Notes: generated by a model not told the origin, from the sequence alone. A stretch of 13,263 nucleotides of DNA from URNF01 sp045634325 (GCA_045634325.1 JAZRAA010000043.1:1-13263), one strand, 5' to 3'; positions 1 to 6,380 are shown, numbered from the stretch's first letter. Numbers and translations are program-made.

Positions 1-338
1 CTCACAGAACGACATGGCTACGATCCGACTTCCCGTACTGCAACAACGATTTTTCCGACATGGTAGAGCCGTTTTTGAACGGATTCAAGCATGAATATTG
101 CGACACTGGCTTGACGGGCGTTTTCAATGTCTGGCATACGCACGGCGTCAAGTGCGCGGAGTTCTCAGAAGCGGCTTTTCAGGATTTGGAACAGTACATT
201 TTCGGAAGTAAGGTAGGCGGTTATCTGTACGCTGGCCTTGACCCGTCCACAATTCCGACATATCGTGAAGTGTGGGCAAACATGAACCGCCCCGCCGTGA
301 CGCCGAGCAAGACGCGCCGGAATCGCAAAAGCGCGTAA
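1..338 (+). CDS. Unrecognised phage protein, 5' end outside window
   Basis: The reading frame is open from base 3 and ends with TAA at 336-338, giving 111 visible residues. The Met at 60 has no ribosome binding site in front of it, and the frame continues upstream with sensible sequence (TTWLRSDFPYCNNDFSDM), so the gene begins outside the window. The visible part is rich in aromatic residues and cysteine and ends in a basic tail (SKTRRNRKSA). I do not recognise the family and assign no function. It is followed 46 bases later by a second rightward gene. Confidence 0.7.
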   Translation, partial: HRTTWLRSDFPYCNNDFSDMVEPFLNGFKHEYCDTGLTGVFNVWHTHGVKCAEFSEAAFQDLEQYIFGSKVGGYLYAGLDPSTIPTYREVWANMNRPAVTPSKTRRNRKSA

Positions 339-384
339 ATGGAATGCTGTCCTATCGGCATGACGGGGAGATTGGAGAATCAAG

Positions 385-585
385 ATGAACAAACTGACTT
401 TGACGCTGACGCTGGAAGAGGCGAAATTGCTCTTGACCGCCTTGTGCGCTTACGTGAACACAACAAACGCCCAAATAGCGCGTTGCGCCGCGCCCGACGC
501 GTTACCGACGGCAAAGCGCCTTTTGGAACACTACCAGCGCGAAAAGGCGTTGAACGCCGAACTCCGTGCGAAGCTGAACAAATGA
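385..585 (+). CDS. Small helical protein, unknown function (66 aa)
   Basis: An SD-like GGAGA lies about 8 bases before the ATG. The product starts MNKLTLTLTLEEAKLLLTAL and ends in a charged helical stretch (KRLLEHYQREKALNAELRAKLNK), which suggests two or more amphipathic helices. An overlapping longer frame starting at 339 has an arginine-rich, low-quality product and a poor start, so this frame is preferred. It lies just before the hairpin at 591-623. The function is unknown; the size and composition are typical of small phage accessory proteins. Confidence 0.7.
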   Translation: MNKLTLTLTLEEAKLLLTALCAYVNTTNAQIARCAAPDALPTAKRLLEHYQREKALNAELRAKLNK

Positions 586-590
586 AGAAA

Positions 591-623
591 CGCCCCGTCC
601 ACACCAAAAGAGTGGATGGGGCG
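591..623 (-). terminator. Hairpin terminator of the leftward PAPS-reductase-like gene
   Basis: Two 12-base arms (591-602 and 612-623) pair fully except for one G-T wobble, around a 9-base loop. Read leftward, the stem is followed by TTTCTTCATTTG, a U-rich tail, and it lies 21 bases past the stop of the leftward gene at 645. On the rightward strand no U-tract follows, so it is probably a leftward terminator that also separates the two converging genes. Confidence 0.7.
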
Positions 624-644
624 TTGAACTGGCGGAAGACAAAA

Positions 645-1262
645 TCAAACCCACGCTTTGATTTCAGGCCACGCCTCAGAGAGTTTGAAGAATTGCTCAG
701 GATAATTGACTTTCAAGAATACAGCCGTCCCTTTATTCAGGAGGTCTTTTGACGTGATATAGGACAGCCTGACAAAAGAATCCTCTCCGAATGAGTTGAT
801 ATAAGAGCCAACAGCGGCCTTGCGGTAAATCGGATGAATTGGCGCGTCATACTCCCATAGCGTCGCGGCGACATCTTCCAGCGTAAACCATAGTATAGGG
901 TGGCACACTGCTACATTGCCCATTGACGCGCTATGAAACGCTTGCCCATGCGCTTTTGCCGCGCTCATCCGACGCTTGCTTTCCCGCGCCCTTACTCCAA
1001 CGAAAGACAAATCTTTGCCCTTTGCGTATTCTCTGATTGCGTCAAAAAATACGCCGCTTTTACCGAATGATTGCTTTTTTGGCTTGCTCAAATAATCAAA
1101 TGCGGATTTCTCGCTTTCACTCACATCAAGCGGCATACCGATTCTTTCGGCGACGGCCTGACACGTTTCCAGCGTTTTGGGGAAAGAAGCGTCTGAAATG
1201 TGCGTCCACATTCGGAACGGCCTTTTTTGAAGTTTCGACGCCTCCCACACTATAAACGCCAT
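645..1262 (-). CDS. PAPS reductase-like family protein, 5' end disrupted or atypical
   Basis: This is a PAPS reductase / ATP-pyrophosphatase-fold protein. Visible features from the ATG at 1262 are THISDASFPKTLETC (about 20-34), VGVRARESKRR (about 88-98) and CHPILWFTLEDVAATLWE (about 120-137), all in the order usual for the family. In phages such proteins are common and their substrate is generally unknown. The diagnostic P-loop is read in the same frame upstream of this ATG: LHHVGGKDSVA at about 1263-1295. No ATG, GTG or TTG in that frame would include it; only an ATA (1302-1304) is nearby. The internal ATG has GGAGG about 16 bases away, too far for a good site. The gene is therefore either started at a non-standard codon or truncated. 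It is the only leftward gene in this part of the window and has its own terminator. Confidence 0.75.
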   Translation of the reverse strand: MAFIVWEASKLQKRPFRMWTHISDASFPKTLETCQAVAERIGMPLDVSESEKSAFDYLSKPKKQSFGKSGVFFDAIREYAKGKDLSFVGVRARESKRRMSAAKAHGQAFHSASMGNVAVCHPILWFTLEDVAATLWEYDAPIHPIYRKAAVGSYINSFGEDSFVRLSYITSKDLLNKGTAVFLKVNYPEQFFKLSEAWPEIKAWV

Positions 1263-1286
1263 TGCAACGCTGTCTTTTCCTCCGAC

Positions 1287-1409
1287 GTGGTGGAGGCTCT
1301 TTATGGGGAGGAACGCCGCGCCCGTAAAGCAAAACTGGAACGTGAACTTGCGGCGGAAGCGGCATACAACGCGGATTATGAGCGCGTCCGCAAGGCGATG
1401 AGCTGCTAA
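1287..1409 (+). pseudogene. Possible 3' remnant of a rightward gene
   Basis: The frame encodes a clean charged helix (VVEALYGEERRARKAKLEREL, then AAEAAYNADYERVRKAMSC) ending at TAA 1407-1409. No convincing start exists: the GTG codons at 1287 and 1290 have no ribosome binding site, and an ATG at 1200 would place the start deep inside the opposite-strand PAPS-reductase-like gene. The simplest reading is the tail of a gene whose 5' part was replaced when the leftward gene arrived. It could alternatively be a very short functional gene started from GTG. Confidence 0.35.
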
Positions 1410-1415
1410 TACACC

Positions 1416-1432
1416 CGCCCCGTCAAGGGGCG
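1416..1432. other. Short GC-rich hairpin between genes
   Basis: CGCCCC (1416-1421) and GGGGCG (1427-1432) form a 6-bp stem with a 5-base loop, between the remnant ending at 1409 and the gene starting at 1457. No T-tract follows on either strand, so a terminator role is not supported. Its left arm plus loop shares CGCCCCGTC with the left arm of the hairpin at 591. Confidence 0.4.
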
Positions 1433-1456
1433 TGAATCAAACAGGAGGAAAGCCAA

Positions 1457-1888
1457 ATGAAAAGAATCATTGCTAACAAGCAGTACAACACGGGAACCGC
1501 CGTCTGCGTCGGAACGTGGAGTAACAACTGCGGTATCGGCGATTTTGATTATCTGTCGGAATCGCTCTACCGGAAAAAAACCGGAGAATACTTTCTCCAC
1601 GGCGAAGGCGGCGCAAGAACCTGTTACGCCCGCGCTGTCGGAGAAAACAACTGGGCCGGAGGCGAAGCTATCCGCCCGCTGTCGTATGAGGCGGCGCGGG
1701 AATGGGCGGAAAAACATCTTGACGCCGACGCGTATCAGGCGGCGTTTGGCGCCGTCCCTGACGATGACGGAAGCCGCGTTATGACGTGTACGGTATCCGT
1801 CGGCGCGTATGAGACCGCGAAACGGGCGTCAAGCAAGGCCGGAATCGGGTTAGGCGCCTACATTGAGCGGCTTATCATGGAGGCGTAA
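1457..1888 (+). CDS. Conserved phage hypothetical protein (143 aa)
   Basis: A strong AGGAGG site lies 9 bases before the ATG. The N-terminal half is Gly/Tyr/Cys-rich with antiparallel-strand character. The middle has the pattern ENNWAGGEAIRPLSYEAAREW followed by AEKHLDADAYQAAFG, which I recognise as a recurring pattern in small phage proteins of unknown function. The C-terminal part (TCTVSVGAYETAKRASSKAG, then YIERLIMEA) resembles a ribbon-helix-helix-like strand plus two helices, but this is only a guess. The next gene starts on the base after its stop codon, so the two are probably co-translated. Confidence 0.85.
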   Translation: MKRIIANKQYNTGTAVCVGTWSNNCGIGDFDYLSESLYRKKTGEYFLHGEGGARTCYARAVGENNWAGGEAIRPLSYEAAREWAEKHLDADAYQAAFGAVPDDDGSRVMTCTVSVGAYETAKRASSKAGIGLGAYIERLIMEA

Positions 1889-2587
1889 ATGCGCAAGGTT
1901 GACTTGACTGGGAAGCAGTTCGGGCGGTTGACGGTGACGGGCGAAAACCCGTCGCCGTACATTTCCCCCGGGGGAAAGCCAACGCGCCGTTGGAATTGCG
2001 TCTGCGATTGCGGGAAGCGCGTCACGGTGTTGCAAAACCAGTTGACAACGAAACGCAATCCCACAACGTCATGCGGGTGTTCCCGCCTTTTGACGAATCA
2101 GGAAGGACGGTTTGAGGATTTGACGGGGCGCCGCTTTGGGCGTCTTACCGTCTTAGAGGCCGCGCCGCTGGAGAAGCCTGACGGGGGAGCTAAAACCGGG
2201 TGGCGTTGCCGTTGTGAATGCGGCAACGAGATTGTCATACCGCGCCGCGCTTTGGTATCGTCGGGAACGCAGTCATGCGGCTGTCTGATTGGCGAACAGG
2301 CGCGGAAACGCGTGTCACATGACGTTGGACATTTTGAGGGAACATCCGTATCAGCGATTAGTCCGAAACGCGGCGCGAACTCCAACAGCAAGTCCGGCGT
2401 CAAAGGCGTGTATTGGAGCAATCGGGAGCAATGCTGGATTGCGAAAATCACGTTCCAGCGCAAGAGCATTACAATAGGGCGGTTTTCGGCGAAAGAAGCC
2501 GCTAAAGAAGCCCGGAAGCAAGCGGAAGAAAGATACTTTTCGCCTGTGATTGAGAAATGGGAAGCGGAAGGAAACGAATCTCATTAG
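1889..2587 (+). CDS. Duplicated Cys-rich repeat plus AP2-like DNA-binding protein
   Basis: The protein has three modules. Residues about 5-64 and 77-132 are two copies of one unit: DLTGxxFGRLTV, then a WxCxCxCG cluster (Cys 37, 39, 41 and 107, 109, 111), then SCGC (62, 64 and 130, 132). This arrangement suggests two small zinc-binding ribbons. Residues about 169-216 match the AP2-type DNA-binding fold (SGVKGVYWSNREQCWIAKI, then IGRFSAKEAAKEAR). In phages and mobile elements AP2 domains are usually joined to HNH homing nucleases. I see no HNH catalytic histidines here, so it is more likely a DNA-binding protein than a nuclease. The start follows directly on the preceding stop, with GGAGG inside the end of the upstream gene. 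Confidence 0.85.
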   Translation: MRKVDLTGKQFGRLTVTGENPSPYISPGGKPTRRWNCVCDCGKRVTVLQNQLTTKRNPTTSCGCSRLLTNQEGRFEDLTGRRFGRLTVLEAAPLEKPDGGAKTGWRCRCECGNEIVIPRRALVSSGTQSCGCLIGEQARKRVSHDVGHFEGTSVSAISPKRGANSNSKSGVKGVYWSNREQCWIAKITFQRKSITIGRFSAKEAAKEARKQAEERYFSPVIEKWEAEGNESH

Positions 2588-2672
2588 CCTGCGTCACGTT
2601 GAAAAAATTTTTGCTCCAACCCTGAAATCTTCCGGGTTTGAGCGGATATATAGGTAGAGAGGAGGTGAGAGA
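2588..2672 (+). other. Intergenic leader before the DUF1874/AcrIII-1-type gene
   Basis: This 85-base gap holds an imperfect hairpin around 2618-2638 (AACCC/GGGTT with an inner GAA/TTC), a TATATA at 2647-2652 and a near-perfect GGAGGTGA ribosome binding site. TATATA could be a -10 box, but the best -35 (CTGAAA, 2622-2627) is only four of six and 19 bases away. A private promoter for the next gene is possible but weakly supported. Confidence 0.3.
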
Positions 2673-2993
2673 ATGGTTTACCTGAGCAACGCCTTTAGTC
2701 TCCAAATGACGGAGGCTGACAAGCCGCACGTTATCAGCACGACGCCCGTCACGGCGTCGGAGACGGCGGAGGCCTTGCGGGGCGGCTTTGTATCGGCGAT
2801 TGGGCACGCCGATACCGCCCGCGTGGTCTCCGGTCTGTTGGATATTGACGTGAAGTGCAACCGCGTCAATATCCGCCTTGCCCCAACGGATACGCTTTAT
2901 GTGGCGCAAGTCACGGGCGGGCGTCTCCCGGAGGGCGCGACCACATTGCCCGACGGCATGGCCTTAGCGTTTATCCGCCTCACGGCGGACTGA
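2673..2993 (+). CDS. DUF1874 / AcrIII-1-type viral ring nuclease (anti-CRISPR)
   Basis: This 106-residue protein matches the DUF1874 family (STIV B116-like), known in archaeal viruses and bacteriophages as AcrIII-1. These enzymes cleave cyclic tetra-adenylate, the messenger of type III CRISPR systems, and so switch off the Csx1/Csm6-type effectors. Visible family features are the opening YLSNAFSLQM (Asn6, Ser9), SAIGHADTARVVSGLL containing the expected catalytic His45, CNRVNIRL (Arg64), a Gln at 79, and GRLPEGAT (Arg84, Glu87). These fall at positions close to the His47, Arg66, Gln81, Arg85 and Glu88 that I recall for the SIRV1 protein. Its length is normal for the family. A perfect GGAGGTGA precedes the start, predicting strong translation. 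The family call is from recognition of the pattern, not from a search. Confidence 0.85.
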   Translation: MVYLSNAFSLQMTEADKPHVISTTPVTASETAEALRGGFVSAIGHADTARVVSGLLDIDVKCNRVNIRLAPTDTLYVAQVTGGRLPEGATTLPDGMALAFIRLTAD

Positions 2994-3044
2994 CGCCCGG
3001 ATTCCCAGCGGCGGGGAATTGAAAGATACGCCGCAAGGAGTATT

Positions 3045-3398
3045 ATGACAAAAAAAGAAAAGAAAGCGCGGGCGGCAAACCGTAATGCGGCGCGGACTGC
3101 GGAGCATGACGCAGAAAAGCGCAAAGCCGCTGAAAAAAACGCCGAAAACGCGTTGTATCACATAATTTCGGCGTATAACGCCGAAACCTACGAAACGGAG
3201 CAGGATTACGCGAAATCTTGCTCATACGAGGAAAACGGAATCGTTTTTCGGTTCCTTGGCCTCTACTCCGCTCACGGAGAGCGGATTGGCTACCAATTCG
3301 GGGATGATATATCTAAGATAAATGTATCGTCCCCTGCATATAATAAATGGTACGCCTCTTTATCGGATGTGCCATATATGGGGTGGGGTGGCGATTAA
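3045..3398 (+). CDS. Lys/Ala-rich N-terminus, hypothetical protein (117 aa)
   Basis: AAGGAG lies 7 bases before the ATG. Residues 1-37 are highly charged, with many Lys, Ala and Arg (KKEKKARAANRNAARTAEHD), and probably form a long helix. Residues about 38-117 look folded and rich in Tyr (about 13 of 80), ending VPYMGWGGD. I do not recognise the family. A 6-bp hairpin (ATTCCC/GGGAAT, 3001-3019) stands between it and the upstream gene, without a T-tract. Confidence 0.8.
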   Translation: MTKKEKKARAANRNAARTAEHDAEKRKAAEKNAENALYHIISAYNAETYETEQDYAKSCSYEENGIVFRFLGLYSAHGERIGYQFGDDISKINVSSPAYNKWYASLSDVPYMGWGGD

Positions 3399-3433
3399 CT
3401 GTCCCACCGTTGCGGAAACAAAAAGAGGTAAAA

Positions 3434-3784
3434 ATGGAACGTAAAAGTGACCCGCGCACGTGCCGCCTGTTGCATTTTGCGGCGAACTTGGCGGAGTGCC
3501 GCATGTATAACGGCACGTGTTTCACGGACAAGGCAACGGGCAACCTTGTCATGCTGGGGTACAATCCCGACAAGCGGCGTGGCGAGAACCTTTACGCCGG
3601 GGAAACTTTAGAGCAAATGCTTGAAAAGTATTTCCTGCTTGCGGACAAGGTTTTCCATCTTGACCGCGCCACAATGGACGCTTTCAAGGCGGCTATGTGG
3701 TATGCGCAAGAGGGCGACAATACCCGGTATTTTTGCCATCCGTTGTGGCAGAGCGTGGACGCCGCTATGGAAAGCGCGTCCTGA
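3434..3784 (+). CDS. Hypothetical phage protein (116 aa)
   Basis: The start at 3434 is chosen because AGAGG lies 7 bases upstream and MERKSDPRTCRLLHF is a natural N-terminus; the frame is open back to 3347, but that part overlaps the end of the previous gene and has no ribosome binding site. The protein contains four Cys residues (including a CRMYNGTC pair) and an apparent helical middle (LEQMLEKYFLLADKVFHLDR). No known family is recognised. It is the last gene before the terminator at 3812. Confidence 0.8.
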   Translation: MERKSDPRTCRLLHFAANLAECRMYNGTCFTDKATGNLVMLGYNPDKRRGENLYAGETLEQMLEKYFLLADKVFHLDRATMDAFKAAMWYAQEGDNTRYFCHPLWQSVDAAMESAS

Positions 3785-3811
3785 AAATGTCCGCATTATG
3801 TCAAAGTCAAG

Positions 3812-3849
3812 TCCGCTTTCCGTCATTGTACGGAGAGCGGATTTTCGCT
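3812..3849 (+). terminator. Rho-independent terminator
   Basis: TCCGCTTTCCGT (3812-3823) and ACGGAGAGCGGA (3830-3841) form a 12-bp stem with one G-T wobble and a 6-base loop, followed at once by TTTT and an A/T-rich tail. It closes the rightward group that ends at 3784. The next rightward gene starts 40 bases beyond it, so that gene needs its own promoter or read-through. Confidence 0.85.
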
Positions 3850-3888
3850 AAAATTTGAAACATTCTGAAACCGAAAGGCGGCGATTCT

Positions 3889-4299
3889 ATGTCAAATGAG
3901 ATAGAAAACGCCGCCTTTTTCCTTTTTAACCCGAACCCGCGCACATCCAACCCTTACGGGAAGGCGGATTGCGTTGTCCGGGCGTTTTGCGCGGCGTTTA
4001 ACTGGCCTTGGGAACAAGCCTACGCCGCGCTGACGATTCAGGGCTTTGCGGACGGGGACAATTTCGCAAATGACACGGTGTGGGGGAACTTCTTAGAGGC
4101 GCACGGCTGGAAGTGGCTCAGGATTCCCGACACATGCCCGCGCTGTTATACGCTGGCGGAGTTTGCCCGTGACCATCCAGACGGCGTATGGATTGCCGGG
4201 ACTGGCAGTCACGCCGTATGCGTCAAGGGCGGCGTGATTTGGGATAGCTGGCCTTCCGGCGGCGTTATCCCTCTGTTCGCGTGGCGGGCACCGGATTAG
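3889..4299 (+). CDS. Papain-like cysteine-protease-fold protein (136 aa)
   Basis: The protein has the order of a papain-like catalytic set: Cys28 in KADCVVRAFCAAF at the start of a helix, His108 in GTGSHAVCVKGG, and Asp119 in VIWDSW, with a Gly-rich strand before the histidine. The spacing and the DCVVRA motif resemble small phage proteins annotated as C39- or NlpC-like peptidases. The substrate is unknown; possible roles are processing of a phage protein, cell wall cleavage or attack on a host protein. There is no signal peptide. The start has a modest AAAGGCGG site. The last 35 bases overlap the end of the leftward gene at 4265. The triad reading is visual. Confidence 0.75.
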   Translation: MSNEIENAAFFLFNPNPRTSNPYGKADCVVRAFCAAFNWPWEQAYAALTIQGFADGDNFANDTVWGNFLEAHGWKWLRIPDTCPRCYTLAEFARDHPDGVWIAGTGSHAVCVKGGVIWDSWPSGGVIPLFAWRAPD

Positions 4300-4576
4300 C
4301 GAGGTTGATATAATCCCCAGCCTTCACAACCGTTACTTCTGGCTCTATAAATGTTCCGACAGATGTTTTGAGGTTTTTCTTCCACTGATTCCATGCGGCG
4401 ATTGCCTTTGCTTTAGAGGGGAAATCCCCGCCATAGTCACTGTCATACCCGAATGAGAGATTGCAATTATAACACCAGATAGACCACGGAATCCGTTTGC
4501 CTTCTTGAAAATTTCCGGGTACTTGTTCCACTTCCGCCACCCCGCCACAAAACGGGCACGGCTCCAACTTTTCCAT
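4265..4576 (-). CDS. Lar-like restriction-alleviation zinc ribbon (103 aa)
   Basis: MEKLEPCPFCGG at the N-terminus, a second pair WCYNC (Cys35, Cys38), and AIAAWNQW near residue 59 form the standard Lar-type ribbon: Cys7-x2-Cys10, Cys35-x2-Cys38, then the AWN motif. Family members are small zinc proteins; the Rac prophage Lar protein relieves type I restriction, but most phage members have no tested function. The C-terminal 35 residues extend past the ribbon. The start at 4576 is chosen over an upstream in-frame Met at 4612 because AAAGGGTGG precedes it and because homologues begin near the first CPFCG. The gene converges on the cysteine-protease-like gene and overlaps it by 35 bases. Confidence 0.8.
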   Translation of the reverse strand: MEKLEPCPFCGGVAEVEQVPGNFQEGKRIPWSIWCYNCNLSFGYDSDYGGDFPSKAKAIAAWNQWKKNLKTSVGTFIEPEVTVVKAGDYINLANPVPATRTEG

Positions 4577-4611
4577 ATATACCACCCTTTCATGATTAGG
4601 AGGCTCCACCA

Positions 4612-5088
4612 ATGGCAGGAGGATACTCAGGTTATTTCAACCCATACTTACAATCAGTATACCCGCAGACATACCAGACGCCGCAGTATCCGACGCCGTA
4701 CCCCGTGCAGTACCCGCAACAGGCGCAACAGATACAGCAACAGGCCGCGCCGCAGTCTATGACGCCTCCGACGATTCACGCGGAAATCATTCAGGTTAAG
4801 AATGCGGATGAAGTCGAGAAATTTCCCGTGAACGCCGGAACGTCACAGCTTTTCCAACTTGCGGACGATTCCGCCTTTGTCATCAAGTCGGTTTACCCTA
4901 ACGGGCAGACGGAAACCGACATTTACGCCAAGCAACCGAAAAAGCCCGTTCCGCCGCCAATCGACCCGGCGCAGTTCGTGACATGGGACGCTTTGGGAGA
5001 CGCCCTTGACAAATGGGCGGCTGGAAGGGAAACGGGTAAGGGAAAGCGAAAGCGTCAGGATGAAGCGGAAGCGGCGCAGGAAAGCTAA
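4612..5088 (+). CDS. Pro/Gln/Tyr-rich N-terminus phage protein (158 aa)
   Basis: TAGGAGG precedes the ATG. Residues 1-50 are low-complexity, dominated by Tyr, Pro and Gln (YPQTYQTPQYPTPYPVQYPQ). Residues about 54-112 hold a compact domain (IHAEIIQVKNADEVEKFPVN, then SQLFQLADDSAFVIKSVY), and the C-terminus is a charged helix (KGKRKRQDEAEAAQES). This layout matches a small protein frequent in Clostridia phages, often near structural genes, of unknown role. It is divergent from the Lar-like gene with 35 bases between the start codons, and its stop overlaps the stop of the leftward gene at 5085. Confidence 0.8.
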   Translation: MAGGYSGYFNPYLQSVYPQTYQTPQYPTPYPVQYPQQAQQIQQQAAPQSMTPPTIHAEIIQVKNADEVEKFPVNAGTSQLFQLADDSAFVIKSVYPNGQTETDIYAKQPKKPVPPPIDPAQFVTWDALGDALDKWAAGRETGKGKRKRQDEAEAAQES

Positions 5089-5429
5089 TTAACGTCAAGC
5101 CCTTCAACAACGCTCCAATCCAACGCTTGACCGCATGTCGGGCAAAAGTTTTCTGGTTCGCCATCGTCCGCAAGTTCACGCTCGCATGACGGGCAGACAG
5201 TTACGAACGCGCCGGAAAGATTGTGGTTGATGTATTGAGGATGTTTCTTGACAGACGGCGCGATTCTTTTCAACGCTTGCAGGCAGTCCGTGCAAAGGAC
5301 AACCACAGTCCCGCCCACGTCTCCCAAACTGACCCGTACTTTCCAGCGTTCGCCGCTGTCTCCGCAGGAATTGCAGTACGGCTCATTCGGGCGTTTTACA
5401 GGCGTGATTTCTATACCTTTATATTTCAT
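5085..5429 (-). CDS. Four-CxxC zinc-ribbon protein (114 aa)
   Basis: Four CxxC pairs are visible: Cys19/22, Cys46/49, Cys79/82 and Cys96/99 (CNSCG, CTDC, CPSC, CPTCG). This suggests two separate zinc sites, the last a rubredoxin-like knuckle pair. GAGGAG lies about 9 bases before the ATG and overlaps the stop region of the upstream gene, so translation is probably coupled. No enzymatic motif is visible. It may bind nucleic acid or a host protein; the function is not known. Confidence 0.8.
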   Translation of the reverse strand: MKYKGIEITPVKRPNEPYCNSCGDSGERWKVRVSLGDVGGTVVVLCTDCLQALKRIAPSVKKHPQYINHNLSGAFVTVCPSCERELADDGEPENFCPTCGQALDWSVVEGLDVN

Positions 5430-5435
5430 GCGTAA

Positions 5436-5660
5436 TCACTCCTCATATGCGCGTGTATTCCATGCCTCAATTGCTTTGCGTTGCGCAAATTTCGCTCCCA
5501 GCTTTTTTACGTTGAAAGGCATACCGGACGCTCCGCAGTTCCCGCACATCACAAAGCAGATTTCAGTATCTTGCTCCACGTTCGATTCATCAACCGCTTC
5601 ACCGCAAAACGGACACGATTTCAGGCTTTTCACGCTTTGCGCATTAAATTCAACAATCAT
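5436..5660 (-). CDS. Lar-like zinc ribbon (74 aa)
   Basis: Cys16-x2-Cys19 (SCPFCGEA), Cys39-x2-Cys42 (CGNCGA) and KAIEAWNTR near residue 62 give the complete Lar-type pattern at typical length. GGAGGG stands 6 bases before the ATG. The start codon overlaps the stop of the gene to its right (ATGA), indicating translational coupling. The family role is restriction alleviation in its founding member; for this copy it is unproven. Confidence 0.85.
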   Translation of the reverse strand: MIVEFNAQSVKSLKSCPFCGEAVDESNVEQDTEICFVMCGNCGASGMPFNVKKLGAKFAQRKAIEAWNTRAYEE

Positions 5661-5839
5661 AATTGACCCTCCACGTCATACGGTATCACGCGCCATTCCC
5701 GATTGACATTCGCGTAATACCCGCCGCGCAGTCTGACAGGCGGCAGATAGACAACGACGCGTGTTTTACAGCCCGTCATAATATACTCGACTTTCTGCGT
5801 GAAACACCGCTCCACGAACTCTTGAAAGACATCCATCAT
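5657..5839 (-). CDS. Small hypothetical protein (60 aa)
   Basis: The product MMDVFQEFVERCFTQKVEYI continues into VVVYLPPVRLRGGYYANVNR. It overlaps the next leftward gene by an ATGA junction, which supports its reality. The ribosome binding site is weak (GTGGTG very close to the first ATG), so the second ATG (5836) may be the true start. It is the first leftward gene of its group and starts only 25 bases from the oppositely directed gene at 5865. The family is not recognised. Confidence 0.6.
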   Translation of the reverse strand: MMDVFQEFVERCFTQKVEYIMTGCKTRVVVYLPPVRLRGGYYANVNREWRVIPYDVEGQL

Positions 5840-5864
5840 ATCACCACATTCAGGAGGATTACCA

Positions 5865-6092
5865 ATGGCAAACCTTTTCCAGCAAGGCCAATCCCCTCAA
5901 GGACAGGCCAATCAGCAACTGCTACAGGCTATCCGGCAAAATCCCCGTGCGTATGTCGGACAGTTGAAGCAAAACCCCGCCGGGTTTCTCCGACAATTCG
6001 GTATCGACATCCCGGACGGCATGACCGACCCCATGCAGATTGTCCAGCGGCTTTACGGTTCCCCGCCGCCGGGATTTATGGGACGGCGTTAG
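5865..6092 (+). CDS. Gln-rich small phage protein (75 aa)
   Basis: AGGAGG lies 8 bases before the ATG. The product is Gln/Asn-rich (MANLFQQGQSPQGQANQQLL), with the central motif QNPAGFLRQFGIDIPDGMTD. Small proteins of this pattern occur in Clostridia phages alongside structural genes. It may be a virion-associated or assembly protein, but no function is established. It is a lone rightward gene: divergent from the 60-aa gene with 25 bases between starts, and overlapping the leftward gene at 6076 by 17 bases at its 3' end. Confidence 0.8.
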   Translation: MANLFQQGQSPQGQANQQLLQAIRQNPRAYVGQLKQNPAGFLRQFGIDIPDGMTDPMQIVQRLYGSPPPGFMGRR

Positions 6093-6360
6093 AATACGCG
6101 CCCGTCAGCCGCGCCACTTCTCCGCGCAACCGTGCGATTTCTTCTAGCGCGGCGTCAATCGTGGTATCGTCATAGAGCGGACAGGTACTATCGCGCTGTT
6201 CGCCGTTGCCGTCATGCAAGATAGCCGCACTGAATGTACCGCCATTGTCGGGCGATTCATACCGGGCTTTCGCTATACATGCGGCGAAACCATGCACTTT
6301 GTGAGAAAACGGGCACGTCTGGCAATTTTCTGGCATTTGCATATCTGCTATGACAATCAT
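6076..6360 (-). CDS. Cys-containing phage protein of the MPENCxxCPF type (94 aa)
   Basis: The N-terminus IADMQMPENCQTCPFSH with Cys13, Cys16, Cys28 and Cys60 (STCPLYDD) resembles a family of short phage zinc proteins of unknown function. The C-terminal 20 residues (ALEEIARLRGEVARLTGAY) form a leucine-zipper-like helix, possibly for dimerisation. A GTG at 6363 is also in frame, but GAGGAGG is 7 bases from the ATG at 6360 and only 4 from the GTG, so the ATG is preferred. It shares its last 17 bases with the opposing gene at 5865. Confidence 0.75.
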   Translation of the reverse strand: MIVIADMQMPENCQTCPFSHKVHGFAACIAKARYESPDNGGTFSAAILHDGNGEQRDSTCPLYDDTTIDAALEEIARLRGEVARLTGAYSNAVP

Positions 6361-6380
6361 CACTGTACCTCCTCAATCAA

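Noticed and set aside
339..752. Rightward 137-residue frame over the small gene at 385 and the PAPS-reductase-like gene end
   Set aside because: Arg-rich low-quality product with no ribosome binding site; it crosses a terminator hairpin and overlaps two better genes.
3001..3019. Hairpin ATTCCC/GGGAAT as a terminator
   Set aside because: Short stem and no T-tract; the next gene starts close by with a good ribosome binding site.
5248..5706. Rightward 152-residue frame opposite the two zinc-ribbon genes
   Set aside because: It is the complement of genes with clear CxxC patterns and good ribosome binding sites, and has no start signal of its own.
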